Of a DNA stretch of 64,000 nucleotides, positions 35,382 through 44,125 are shown in pieces. The stretch comes from Brachybacterium sp. FME24 (lineage in GTDB: Bacteria; Actinomycetota; Actinomycetes; Actinomycetales; Dermabacteraceae): assembly GCF_014897705.1 (NCBI RefSeq), contig NZ_JABUXV010000007.1, positions 124,001 through 188,000 on the forward strand. Direction: 5' to 3'. The notes under the pieces were generated by a model. The model saw only the letters and a list, made by a program, of their open reading frames with translations. It was not told where the DNA came from and did not search any database. How positions within the stretch are numbered: the stretch's first letter is position 1; the number at the start of each line of letters is the position of its first letter. The position numbers were made by a program, and so were the translations under genes.

Positions 35382-36425
35382 TCAGATCAGCACGGGCTTC
35401 GGCGGGAGCTCGCCCGACGACCGACCGACGGGCTCGAGCAGGCGGAGCCCGTCGCGCCGACTCACCAGCACCACGAACACCACGGTGAGGATCAGCAGCG
35501 CGATCGCGCCAGCCGCTCCCCCGGCCAGGGCCGCCTCGGCGGAGGCGGGCCCGACCTCCGTGCTCGCGAGGGCCGCGGCGGAGGTGCCGGGGGCAGAGAC
35601 CGCCGCGCCGACCGCCGACGCGCCGGCTCCGGCGCCGGTGCCCGCTGCGAGCGCGGAGACGCACAGTGCGGAGACCGTCGCGGTGGCGGTGAGCAGGATC
35701 GGGAGCTCGAGGCCGCCCGTCTTCCAGGCCAGCACGGCGGCGCTGAGCGCAACAGCCAGGGCCGGAAGCATCACCGCGGCGGTGAGCTCACGGCCGATGA
35801 GGGCGAGGGCAGCCACGACCAGGATCCCGACCACCGGGCTCCGCAGCCAGGTGCCGATGGCCTGGAGCACCATCCCGCGCAGTGCCAGCTCGAGACCGAC
35901 GGCTTGGATCGGCGCCAGGACCAGCACGAGCAGGACCACCACCGACAGCTGAAGGAAGGATGCCCCACCGCCGACCGACCCGGCACCGTCGGCGCCGACG
36001 ACCGCGCCCGCGACGGCGGCGATCGCGACCACGCCGAGCGCACCGACCACGACCCAGATACCGGTGGAGCGCAGCAGTTCCGTGCGCCAGCGACTGGCGA
36101 CCGACCAGGTCGGGCCGAGCGGACGCCACCCGCCGACGCGCACGCCGACCAGTGCGGCGGGCCACCACAGGGCCCCCATCGCGAGAGCGATGCCCACATC
36201 GAGGGGACTGGTGGGGTCGCCGCTGGTGACTCCCATCGCGGCGTTCACGCCCGGTACGAGCGCGAGGACCAGCACGGTCCCCACGAGCAGGACGGAGGCG
36301 AGGATGACATACACGACCAGGGCCGTCGCGAGCGTGAGCACGGGCCGGGACGGGGCTGCCCAGGCGGGGCGCAGCGTCGCGAGTCGGTGATACGGAAGGG
36401 GGCGATCGGCCCGGGGGGTGCTCAT
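35382..36425 (-). CDS. CPBP-like polytopic membrane protein lacking the protease residues
   Basis: A 347-residue membrane protein homologous to the CPBP (Abi) intramembrane protease at 41545-42663: both contain QAxGTWLR and [14 protein letters not shown] at equivalent places. In this copy the catalytic positions are changed: the first Glu of EExxxR is Leu178 (Glu179 and Arg183 remain), the first His is Arg212, and the HxxxN pair is Thr246 and Thr250. It is therefore probably a non-catalytic membrane partner or relic. The C-terminal half has a long Ala/Gly-rich stretch. The ATG overlaps a small upstream reading frame as ATGA. Confidence 0.75.
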   Translation of the reverse strand: MSTPRADRPLPYHRLATLRPAWAAPSRPVLTLATALVVYVILASVLLVGTVLVLALVPGVNAAMGVTSGDPTSPLDVGIALAMGALWWPAALVGVRVGGWRPLGPTWSVASRWRTELLRSTGIWVVVGALGVVAIAAVAGAVVGADGAGSVGGGASFLQLSVVVLLVLVLAPIQAVGLELALRGMVLQAIGTWLRSPVVGILVVAALALIGRELTAAVMLPALAVALSAAVLAWKTGGLELPILLTATATVSALCVSALAAGTGAGAGASAVGAAVSAPGTSAAALASTEVGPASAEAALAGGAAGAIALLILTVVFVVLVSRRDGLRLLEPVGRSSGELPPKPVLI

Positions 36426-36574
36426 GCGGCGTTGCCTGCACTCTCGTCGTGGGCGGCGGGGCTCGCCCCGTCGGCGTGCGCACGCGACGGGTCCGGCAGG
36501 GATCGGGGCGCACCGAGCGACCGGAGATCGGCCGTGACGGGCTGGTCGGGAGGAAGAGCGAGGAGTCTGCACAT
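36422..36574 (-). CDS. Possible 50-residue leader ORF coupled to the CPBP-like gene
   Basis: Starts at an ATG 9 nt after a TACAGT box (36589-36584) and its TGA overlaps the ATG of the following CPBP-like gene. The peptide (MCRLLALPPDQPV...) has no recognised domain. The opening residues resemble class II amidotransferases by chance only; it is far too short. The overlap and promoter position are the only support, so it may be just a translated leader. Confidence 0.35.
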   Translation of the reverse strand: MCRLLALPPDQPVTADLRSLGAPRSLPDPSRAHADGASPAAHDESAGNAA

Positions 36575-36840
36575 GACCGTTCCACTGTAGAACCCCCTGG
36601 CTGTGGACGCCGTGAGGGCGGCCACCCCTGGGCAGTCCGGTCCTGATCCGTCGCTCACGACGGCGATGCCGGTCGCCCGTCCGGCCTCGTCGGCGCACTC
36701 CGGAGACGGGCTGCCCCTCTCCGCCAGGGCCGCTCGGCACCTCAGGAGTTACCGCAGGGAAGGCCTTGACCCCGCAGCATTACAGCGCTGTAGAGTCACG
36801 GGCGGGACATCACCCACCGGCCACGACGAGGAGGCAGGAC
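36426..36840. other. 415-bp divergent intergenic region
   Basis: Contains the possible small leader ORF on the left and the sulfatase 2 promoter with its palindrome on the right. The centre (36600-36760) shows nothing I can support as a gene or structure. Confidence 0.5.
36766..36796 (+). promoter_or_regulatory. Promoter of sulfatase 2 operon with overlapping operator
   Basis: TTGACC (36766-36771) and TAGAGT (36791-36796), 19-nt spacer. The perfect 12-bp palindrome TACAGCGCTGTA (36781-36792) with central GC overlaps the -10 region, a good place for a LacI-type repressor, presumably the one at 39771. Confidence 0.55.
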
Positions 36841-38367
36841 ATGCCAGGATCACGCTCCCCGGACGTCCTGCTGCTGATGACCGACCAGCAGCGCGTGGGC
36901 TGCACAGCCGCCCAGGGCGGCCCCGACACGATGCCTCGCACCGACGCCCTGCTCGCCGCCGGGACCCGCTTCGAGCGCGCCTACACCAGCTCCCCGGTCT
37001 GCGTCCCGGCTCGGACCAGCCTGCTGACGGGCCGCTTCCCGACCGCCCACCGGGTGCGCCAGAACAGCACCGCGCGGCACGCGAGCTTCGGGACCGACCT
37101 GCTGGACGTGCTGCGCGACGCCGGCTACTCGCTGCACTTCAGCGGCAAACCGCATATGCACCCCGGCCCGGACGATTTCGACAGCTACAGCGGGCCGTTC
37201 TTCCACGACAGCGGGCCCAGCGCAGGCCCCGACGCCTCTCCTGGCGCATCTGCCACGCCGATCCCGTCGGACCGGTCCGATCCGCCTGCTCCTCCCGACC
37301 GCGACCCGGCCGCGTTCGAGCAGTGGCTGCGCGAGCTCGACCACGGCGTCGCCGACGTGCCCACCCCCTTCGCCCTCGAGGACCAGTTCCCGGTGCGCAT
37401 CGTCGACGGCGCGCTGCAGGCACTCGACACCGCGCCGGCCGATCGCCCGCAGTTCACCTGGGTGTCCTTCCCCGAACCGCACAATCCGTACCAGGTGCCC
37501 GAGCCGTACTTCAGCATGTTCGAGGACCAGATCCCCGAGCGCGCGACCGACGCGAGCGTGCTGGACGGGATGGACTGGCGGTTCCGCTGGCTGCACCGCC
37601 TGATCGAGGAGAAGCGGCCCGGCTTCGACCGGCAGTGGCGCCGGTACCGGGCGAACTATCTGGGCATGCTGCGGTTGATCGACGACCAGATCGGGCGTCT
37701 GCTCGACGCGATCGCCGAGGGCGGCCGGGAGACGATCATCGTGGTGCTCTCCGATCACGGCGACTTCGTCGGCGAGTACGGGCTGCAGCGCAAGGGCGCC
37801 GCCATGCCCGACGCGCTGATGCGCATCCCCCTGGGCTTCAGCGGCCCCGGCATCGTTCCCCAGGTCCGCGAGGAGCTGGTCTCGATCATCGACATCATGC
37901 CGACCCTCGCCGAGCGCCTCACCGGCGCCATCCCGGACGGGGTGCAGGGCCGTTCCCTCGATCCGCTGCTGCGCGGCGAGAAGGTACCCGAGGAGGAGTT
38001 CGGCTCGATCCTCGGTGAGCTCGGCTACGGCGGGGTCTCCTACGAGGAGACCGATCGGCCACCGCTGCACTTCTCCTACGAGGGAGCCGGTTTCGACGAA
38101 CTCAACTCCGTCACCCTCGGCGGCGAGATGCGGATGCTCGTCCACGGCCACCACAAGCTCGTCGTCGACGACCACGGCCACGACACCCTGCACGACCTGA
38201 CCGCCGACCCCCTGGAGATCCACGACCTCAGCGAGGATCCCGAGCACCAGGAGATCCGCTCCGACCTGCACCGACGGCTGGTGCGCTGGATGATGCGGGC
38301 CGCCGACGACCTCCCCGCCGGCGCATACACGCCCCGCACCCGACCCCACAACTGGCGCTGGGCATGA
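36841..38367 (+). CDS. Cys-type sulfatase (sulfatase 2)
   Basis: A 508-residue sulfatase of the alkaline phosphatase superfamily. The activation motif is C54-V-P-A-R58, preceded by the N-terminal metal site LLLMTDQQR; the second metal cluster is in VLSDHGDFVGEYGLQRKG. A Pro/Ala/Ser-rich insert of about 35 residues near 135-165 is unusual. No signal peptide is present, indicating a cytoplasmic enzyme acting on imported substrate. GAGGAGG precedes the ATG. It is followed after 38 bp by a binding-protein gene, then a LacI gene. FGly formation needs a maturase encoded elsewhere. Confidence 0.9.
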   Translation: MPGSRSPDVLLLMTDQQRVGCTAAQGGPDTMPRTDALLAAGTRFERAYTSSPVCVPARTSLLTGRFPTAHRVRQNSTARHASFGTDLLDVLRDAGYSLHFSGKPHMHPGPDDFDSYSGPFFHDSGPSAGPDASPGASATPIPSDRSDPPAPPDRDPAAFEQWLRELDHGVADVPTPFALEDQFPVRIVDGALQALDTAPADRPQFTWVSFPEPHNPYQVPEPYFSMFEDQIPERATDASVLDGMDWRFRWLHRLIEEKRPGFDRQWRRYRANYLGMLRLIDDQIGRLLDAIAEGGRETIIVVLSDHGDFVGEYGLQRKGAAMPDALMRIPLGFSGPGIVPQVREELVSIIDIMPTLAERLTGAIPDGVQGRSLDPLLRGEKVPEEEFGSILGELGYGGVSYEETDRPPLHFSYEGAGFDELNSVTLGGEMRMLVHGHHKLVVDDHGHDTLHDLTADPLEIHDLSEDPEHQEIRSDLHRRLVRWMMRAADDLPAGAYTPRTRPHNWRWA

Positions 38368-38405
38368 GGCCCTCGCCGCCCCCTCGAAGATTTCGGAGGC
38401 CCGAC

Positions 38406-39695
38406 ATGACCCCTTCGACCCGCCTCTCGCGCCGATCGCTGCTCGCCGCCGGAGGCGCCGCCGCAGCCCTCCCTCTGGCCGCCTGCGGTCCGGGCGCCAA
38501 GGACGCCTCGGCCGATCTGCTGGTCGCCTGGTACGGCGGCCAACCGGTGCACGACGGCATCGACGGGGCGCTGACCGCCTATCGGGAGGCGAAACCCGAC
38601 CTCCCGATCACCACCCAGAAGGCCGCCTTCGTGGACTACTGGGACAAGCTCGCCACCCAGGTCGCGGGCGGGCAGGGGCCCGACATCGTGCGCATGTCGA
38701 TGTCCTGGCTGTCCGAGTACGCCGAGCGCGGTGCGCTGCTGGACCTCGGTGACCTCATCGGGTCCACGATCGACGTCTCCGCGCTCGACGAGGATGCCGC
38801 CGCGGCCGGCACCACCACGGAGGGGCAGTTCGGCATCGGGCAGTCCTCGATCACCCAGACCAGCTTCCGCAACCCCGCCCTCGTCCAGGAGCACGGGATC
38901 GAGCTGCCCGAGACCTGGGACTGGAGCGACTTCACGGAGTTCGCCACCGGCTTCGCCGAGCAGGCTGGTCCCGACATGTACGGGACCACCGACGCCGGCG
39001 GGGATTTCCAGCTCTTCGGGGTGTTCGCGCGCCAGCACGGGACGGAGCTGTTCGACGGGCGCTCCCTCGCCGTCGGGGCCGATGTCATCGAGGAGTGGCT
39101 GGTGATGTGGCAGAGCCTGCGGGACGCGGGCGCCGCGCCGCCCCCTGAGCTCACCGCGGAGTCCACCGGTTTCGAGGACTCGCAGTTCGCCGCCCTGACG
39201 GCAGCGGTCACCTTCGGCTGGGTGCAGCAGGTGACGTTCTACCAGCCGGTGGTGCCGGACCATCCGCTCGAGGTGGCCGACGTCCCGGGCGCCGCCGCCG
39301 GCGACCTGTCGGGACAGTTCGTGACCGCCCTCGACTTCTGGTCGATCCTCTCCTCGAGCCCCCGCCCCGACGACGCCGCCGCCCTCATCGATTTCCTCGT
39401 CACCGATGCCGCGGCCGTCTCGTCGATCGGTCTCACGCTCGGCGTGCCGCCGTCGTCCGCCTCCCGCGACCTGCTCGACGAGGCGGCGGACTCCGCCGCG
39501 TCGAAGGCCATGGCCTACGTCGAGTCCGTGGCCGGGAGCACGGGACCGCCACCGGCTCCCTGGCCTCAGGGCTACGGCGCCCTGCAGGGCACCGAGTTCG
39601 GCCGCCTGAACGAGGACGTCGCCTTCGGCAAGGCGACCCCGTCGGCCGCTGCGGCGTCGTTCATCGAGGCCGCGGCCGCCGCCCTCTCCGATTGA
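38406..39695 (+). CDS. ABC sugar-binding lipoprotein (orphan, no permeases adjacent)
   Basis: A 429-residue family 1 extracellular solute-binding protein. It has a Tat-like leader (SRRSLLAAGG) and a lipobox ending LAAC. The pattern of a ligand-binding lobe with MSMSWLSEYAERGALLDL is typical of sugar-binding proteins. GGAGG lies upstream of the ATG. It follows sulfatase 2 in an apparent operon, but no permease or ATPase gene lies nearby. It may use permeases from another locus, possibly those at 29376-31336. The ligand is unknown. Confidence 0.88.
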   Translation: MTPSTRLSRRSLLAAGGAAAALPLAACGPGAKDASADLLVAWYGGQPVHDGIDGALTAYREAKPDLPITTQKAAFVDYWDKLATQVAGGQGPDIVRMSMSWLSEYAERGALLDLGDLIGSTIDVSALDEDAAAAGTTTEGQFGIGQSSITQTSFRNPALVQEHGIELPETWDWSDFTEFATGFAEQAGPDMYGTTDAGGDFQLFGVFARQHGTELFDGRSLAVGADVIEEWLVMWQSLRDAGAAPPPELTAESTGFEDSQFAALTAAVTFGWVQQVTFYQPVVPDHPLEVADVPGAAAGDLSGQFVTALDFWSILSSSPRPDDAAALIDFLVTDAAAVSSIGLTLGVPPSSASRDLLDEAADSAASKAMAYVESVAGSTGPPPAPWPQGYGALQGTEFGRLNEDVAFGKATPSAAAASFIEAAAAALSD

Positions 39696-39757
39696 CGGCG
39701 CGGCCGGCCGTGCGCGTCCCGTCGGCGACATCGCCGTCGGGGTGGTCAGGCCGTCAG

Positions 39758-39763
39758 TAGACT
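39758..39763 (+). promoter_or_regulatory. -10 box of leaderless lacI-type gene
   Basis: TAGACT, followed by 7 nt and the GTG at 39771. An imperfect GGCGA-CA-TCGCC dyad is located at 39724-39735 upstream. Confidence 0.5.
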
Positions 39764-39770
39764 GGCCCGC

Positions 39771-40823
39771 GTGCCGCAGGACAGACGCTCTCCCCGTCCG
39801 CGCCTGACCGACGTCGCCGCGGTCGCAGGCGTGTCGATGAAGACCGTCTCCAACGTCATGGGCGGTTACGCACCCGTCTCCGAGCCGACCCGCACGAAGG
39901 TGCTCGCGGCCGTCGACCAGGTCGGGTACCGACCCAATCTCTCCGCCCGGAACCTCGCCCGTGGCCGCTCCGGGGTGATCGTGCTGGCGGTCCCGCGCCT
40001 CGAGCTGCCCTACTTCGCCTCGCTCGCCGGGAGCGTGGTCGAGGCCGCCGGAGAACATGGCTGGTTCGTGCTCATGCACCAGACCGGCGGGGATCCCGAC
40101 GGCGAGCGCCGCGCTCTCCACGGCGATTTCCCGCAGCGCATCGACGGCATGATCCTCAGCGCCCGGGAGCTCGGTGCCGACGACCTGGCCGATCGCCGCG
40201 CCACCCTCCCCCTGGTGATGCTCGGGGACCACCGGCTCGCGGGCGCCGCCCCGCATGTCGGGATCGACAATCGCGCGGCCGGCCTCGAAGCTGCTCGACA
40301 CCTGATCGCGGGTGGGTGCCGACGACTCGCGATGATCGGTGCCACCGCCTCCGGGGTGGCGGACGACCGCGCCTCCGGGGTCCTGGACGGACTCCACGAG
40401 GCCGACCTGCCGGTGATGCCCGAGCTCATGCGCCCGATCAGGGCGAACACCGGCGAGGACGGCGAACGGGCCACCGCGCAGATGCTCGACGAGGTCGCCG
40501 ACCCGCCGGACGCCCTGTTCGCCGTCACCGACTGGGTGGCGATGGGGGCGATCCGTGCCCTCCACGCCCGCGGCCTCTCCGTGCCGGAGGACGTCGCGGT
40601 CATGGGGTTCGACGACATCCCGTACGCGAGCAGCGTCTCCCCCTCGCTGACGACGATCGCCCCGGACCGCGGCGCCGTCGCCCGCCTCGCCGTCGACGCT
40701 CTCGAAGAACTGGTCCCCCGTGGAGCCGGTGGGAGTCCAGGGGCCACGGCCTCCCCGCCGGAGTCCGAGCGGTGCGCCCCGTTCCGTCTGGTCATCCGCG
40801 AATCCACCCGGCCCGTGGCCTGA
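39771..40823 (+). CDS. LacI-family transcriptional regulator (second)
   Basis: A 350-residue repressor. The helix-turn-helix and hinge lie at about 12-65 ([32 protein letters not shown]). The effector-binding domain ends in the family motif [18 protein letters not shown]. The GTG start is supported by a -10 box 7 nt upstream, giving a leaderless message and independent transcription from the preceding binding-protein gene. It probably controls sulfatase 2 and the binding protein through the palindrome at 36781-36792 (inference). Confidence 0.9.
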   Translation: MPQDRRSPRPRLTDVAAVAGVSMKTVSNVMGGYAPVSEPTRTKVLAAVDQVGYRPNLSARNLARGRSGVIVLAVPRLELPYFASLAGSVVEAAGEHGWFVLMHQTGGDPDGERRALHGDFPQRIDGMILSARELGADDLADRRATLPLVMLGDHRLAGAAPHVGIDNRAAGLEAARHLIAGGCRRLAMIGATASGVADDRASGVLDGLHEADLPVMPELMRPIRANTGEDGERATAQMLDEVADPPDALFAVTDWVAMGAIRALHARGLSVPEDVAVMGFDDIPYASSVSPSLTTIAPDRGAVARLAVDALEELVPRGAGGSPGATASPPESERCAPFRLVIRESTRPVA

Positions 40824-40894
40824 TCACCGGCAGGCGGGCGCGGCCCCGGTCACATCCGGGAAGCCCGCGCCTGCCGTCGGCGTTCGGGAGGGAT

Positions 40895-41632
40895 GTGAGC
40901 ACACATAGTCACCGCACCCTCGGGATCCTCGGCGCCGGCAAGGTCGGCACCGTGCTGGCGCGACTCGCGGTCGCCGCCGGGCACGATGTCCTGATCTCCG
41001 GCTCCGGCGACCCGGCCAAGATCGACCTGATCACCCGGATCCTGGCCCCCGGCGCACAGCCGGTGACGAGCCGGGAGGTTGCCGAACGAGCCGACCTCGT
41101 GATCCTGGCGCTGCCCTTGGGCAAGCACGCCTCGCTCCCGGCCGACGCCCTGACCGGGAAGATCGTCGTCGATGCCATGAATTACTGGTGGGAGACCGAC
41201 GGGCACGTCGAGGAGTTCGCGCATCCAGGCGCGTCGACCAGCGAGTTCGTGCAGCAGCAGTTGCCCGGGGCGAGAGTCGTGAAGGCCTTCAACCACATGG
41301 GGTACCACGACCTCGAGGATCTCGCGCGGCGCACCGCCCACACGGACCCGACCCCGCGGGCGGCCATCGCGATCGCCGGGCCCTCGCCGGCGTCCGGCGT
41401 GGTGGCCGAGCTGGTCGACGAGCTGGGCTTCGAGCCGGTGGTGATCGGGCTCCTCCCCGACGGAGTGCGCCTGCAGCCCTTCGCCGAGGCCTTCGGTGCC
41501 GGGGTCGATGCCGCCTCGCTGCGGGCGATCGTGGACCGTTTCCCTCAGACCGAGAGGGGGCGCGAGGTGCTGTCGGCGCTCGGAGCGGGTGCCGGCGCGA
41601 GTGCCGATGAGCTGACCGACGAGAGGGTCTGA
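40895..41632 (+). CDS. NAD(P)-binding protein of the F420-dependent reductase (NADP oxidoreductase) family
   Basis: A 245-residue Rossmann-fold protein with [16 protein letters not shown] near the N-terminus. It belongs to the family of archaeal F420:NADP oxidoreductases (Fno), but most bacterial members have other, unknown partners. A conserved motif [18 protein letters not shown] near residue 125 also occurs in the C-terminal domain of the fusion protein at 57773-60445. The GTG at 40895 has GGGAGG upstream. Its 3' end overlaps the convergent CPBP gene by 88 bp. Function unknown; reduction of a flavin-type cofactor or an alcohol/ketone is possible. Confidence 0.8.
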   Translation: MSTHSHRTLGILGAGKVGTVLARLAVAAGHDVLISGSGDPAKIDLITRILAPGAQPVTSREVAERADLVILALPLGKHASLPADALTGKIVVDAMNYWWETDGHVEEFAHPGASTSEFVQQQLPGARVVKAFNHMGYHDLEDLARRTAHTDPTPRAAIAIAGPSPASGVVAELVDELGFEPVVIGLLPDGVRLQPFAEAFGAGVDAASLRAIVDRFPQTERGREVLSALGAGAGASADELTDERV

Positions 41633-42663
41633 CCCCTCCCGCGCTGCGGCTCCCACATCCCCAGTCCGACGCGCCGCGAGTACCACCACCAGATGCCGGC
41701 GCTCAGCAGCAGCATCGGCACCATGGCGAGTGCGAGGCCCAGGAGGCCGACCTCGCCCTGTTCGGTGAAGCCCGGGATCAGCGGCGAGATCGCGAAGAGG
41801 GTCCAGTTGTTGGCCGCATGCAGCAGGATCGGGATCTCAAGGCCCCCGGTCTTCCAGGCCAGCAGGCCCATGACGATCGCGAAGGCGGCGATGTCGATCT
41901 GGCCCACCCAGTTGTAGCCGTGGCCCACCATGAACAGCGGGACGGGTACGAGAATCCCGACGATCGGCCAGCGCAGCCAGGTGCCCAGAGCCTGCATCGG
42001 CAGCGCCCGGAAGGCGAACTCCTCGCCCGCGGACTGCAGCGGGGCGAGCACGAGGGCCACCAGCCACGCGAGAACCACGCCCGCCTCGAGCGGGGGCACC
42101 ACGACGGCTTCACGCTCCAGGATCAGGTTCGCGCCCATGTTGAGCAGCACGTACACCGGAACCACGACGAGCGCCGCGCGCCCCATCAGGCCCCAGCGGA
42201 ATCTCCCGAGCACCGACAGGGCGATGCCGGCGCGGCCGTAGCCGACCAGCGTGCCCACCAGCACGGCGGGGACCAGCAGGGCCAGCATGCCCAGCCCCAG
42301 GAATTGATCGGCCGGATTCAGCGGATCGGTGAGGGAGGGACTGGTCGCCAGGGCGGGCCACACCTCTCCGATGATCATCAGCGGCACCATCACGTGAAGG
42401 TTCATCGCGATCCACACGATTCCGGCCACTGCGATCGTGACCAGCGGGCGCCACCAGTAGTGACGGTGCGGGATCGCGTGAGCGGAGCGATGGTAGGGCT
42501 GCGCCGGCGAGGACGCCGCAGCGTCGACCGACACCGCTTCGCCGGGAACAGTCGCCGTGGCGGAGCCGTGGCCCTCGTCGGCCGGTTCTGCGTCGGCCGG
42601 TTCTGCGATGGGGGCGCCGACGGAGTCGAGCAGGGTTCGGGGAAGGGGTTCGTGCTGCATCAT
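41545..42663 (-). CDS. CPBP-family intramembrane glutamic endopeptidase
   Basis: A 372-residue polytopic membrane protein with an intact CPBP (Abi, Rce1-like) active site: E214-E215-x-x-x-R219 in GEEFAFRA, H248 in FMVGHGYN, and H282/N286 in LLHAANN. A hydrophilic N-terminal region of about 65 residues precedes the first helix. Such proteases cleave membrane peptides, for example in bacteriocin self-immunity. A double ATG marks the start (42663 or 42660), with GAGGATCGGGG upstream. It is divergent from the sensor kinase gene at 42827. The 3' end overlaps the convergent F420-reductase-like gene. Confidence 0.85.
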   Translation of the reverse strand: MMQHEPLPRTLLDSVGAPIAEPADAEPADEGHGSATATVPGEAVSVDAAASSPAQPYHRSAHAIPHRHYWWRPLVTIAVAGIVWIAMNLHVMVPLMIIGEVWPALATSPSLTDPLNPADQFLGLGMLALLVPAVLVGTLVGYGRAGIALSVLGRFRWGLMGRAALVVVPVYVLLNMGANLILEREAVVVPPLEAGVVLAWLVALVLAPLQSAGEEFAFRALPMQALGTWLRWPIVGILVPVPLFMVGHGYNWVGQIDIAAFAIVMGLLAWKTGGLEIPILLHAANNWTLFAISPLIPGFTEQGEVGLLGLALAMVPMLLLSAGIWWWYSRRVGLGMWEPQRGRGQTLSSVSSSALAPAPAPSADSTSRPLSV

Positions 42664-42814
42664 GCCCCGATCCTCTCGGTTCCTCCGGTCCCCGGGCATC
42701 CGCCTCTCGTCCCCCTTCGCGCAGCGCGGGTCCCCCGCCCGACCCTGCCGCACGGCTGATACTGCAGGCCGGGCCATCAGCCGCACGGTCGATCCGTCGG
42801 CCGTGGGTTCTCCC

Positions 42815-42820
42815 TACGCT
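42815..42820 (+). promoter_or_regulatory. -10 box of leaderless histidine kinase gene
   Basis: TACGCT followed by 6 nt and the ATG at 42827; the same hexamer and spacing as for the aldehyde dehydrogenase. Confidence 0.5.
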
Positions 42821-42826
42821 GTCACC

Positions 42827-44125
42827 ATGACCGTCACCGCGCCCACGACCTCGACGCCGCCCTCTCCACGGCGGTTCCGTGAATGGGCCGTGGCCATCGT
42901 GCAGTCCGTGGGCTGCACTCTCGTCGGCCTGCTCCTCTGGCTGATCATCTTCGGCTTCCTCCTCGAGGAGTTCCACGACGATCCCCCCGTCGGGCTGCTG
43001 GCCATGACAGGCATGGATGCGCTGGTCGGCGCCGCCGCGGGACTCGCAATCGGTCCTGCGCGCTTCCTGCACCCCGGGCGCCTCCACTCCGTCGTGCACC
43101 TGCTCCTCGCGATGAGCGGAGGGCTCAGCGTCTGGGCTCTGCCGGCCTCAGCGATCGCGCTGTACCGCCTGGGGATGCGGAGGCGACCGGTGCTGGACGT
43201 CTCCGTGCTCGTGGTGATCGGCGTGGCCTCGATGGTCACGATGCTGCTGGACTCCTGGATCCGCTCCGACCCGATGGGCACCTTCGTGCTCCTCACGATC
43301 CTGGTGATGATCGCGGGCGCGACGATCCCGCTGCTGATCGGCCGCGTCGTCGGGACCCGTGATGAACTGCTCGCCTCCCTGCGGGACCGAGCTGCATCCT
43401 CGGACCGGGAGCGGGAGACCGCGCAGCGCGAGCGCGAGGCCGCGGAACGGGAGGCTGCAGCGCTGGTGCGCGAACGCGACGCCGACGCCGCCCGCGTGCG
43501 CGCCGAGGAGCGCGCCGCCCTGGCCCGCGACATGCACGACAGCATCTCCCATCACCTGGCCACCATCGCCATGCACGCCGGGGCCATGTCCTACCGCGAA
43601 GACCTCCCGCCGCAGGAGCTGCGGCGCACCGCGGGCACCGTGCGGGACGCGGCGCAGCAGGCCAACCGGGAGCTGCGCACCGTGCTGCTGACCCTGCGCA
43701 CCACCGAGGGCGACGCGCCGCTGGCCACTGCCCCCACGCTGTGCGACATCGTGGAGCGCTGCCGCGAGGAGAACCAGGATGTGGAGCTGACCTGGGACGG
43801 TGTCACGGCCGATGCTCTCGCCGCCCACGACCGCAGCGCCGTGGTCACCCTTGCGCGGATCCTCACCGAGGTCACCACGAACGCTGCCAAGCACGCGCCG
43901 GGCGAGCCGCTGCGCATCACGCTGTCCCGAACCGACGACCACGTGGTGCTCCGCGCCCGCAACCCCTGCCCCGCGAGCGCGGCCACCGGGGAAGCCTCAG
44001 CGGCGCCCACCTCCACCGGGCACGGGCTGCTCGGGGTGCAGGAACGGGCCCGACTGCTGGGTGGCGACGCCCGCTATGGGGTGAACGACGGCGCCTTCGA
44101 GGTGGAAGCATGGATGCCATGGTGA
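42827..44125 (+). CDS. Sensor histidine kinase, NarL/DesK-type (HisKA_3)
   Basis: A 432-residue membrane sensor. Five or so helices span about 25-175, then a coiled coil rich in Glu/Arg (about 190-235), then the dimerisation box with the phospho-His in ARDMHDSISHHLATIA and an HATPase domain (EVTTNAAKHAP, later GHGLLGVQERARLLGG). There is no large external domain, so the signal is probably sensed in or at the membrane, as with DesK or LiaS-like kinases. It overlaps the following response regulator gene, so the two form one system. The gene is probably leaderless. Confidence 0.93.
   Translation: MTVTAPTTSTPPSPRRFREWAVAIVQSVGCTLVGLLLWLIIFGFLLEEFHDDPPVGLLAMTGMDALVGAAAGLAIGPARFLHPGRLHSVVHLLLAMSGGLSVWALPASAIALYRLGMRRRPVLDVSVLVVIGVASMVTMLLDSWIRSDPMGTFVLLTILVMIAGATIPLLIGRVVGTRDELLASLRDRAASSDRERETAQREREAAEREAAALVRERDADAARVRAEERAALARDMHDSISHHLATIAMHAGAMSYREDLPPQELRRTAGTVRDAAQQANRELRTVLLTLRTTEGDAPLATAPTLCDIVERCREENQDVELTWDGVTADALAAHDRSAVVTLARILTEVTTNAAKHAPGEPLRITLSRTDDHVVLRARNPCPASAATGEASAAPTSTGHGLLGVQERARLLGGDARYGVNDGAFEVEAWMPW

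Noticed and set aside
36422-36574. Class II glutamine amidotransferase start (MCRLLA)
   Set aside because: The resemblance is limited to six residues; the frame is 50 codons and lacks any further part of the fold.
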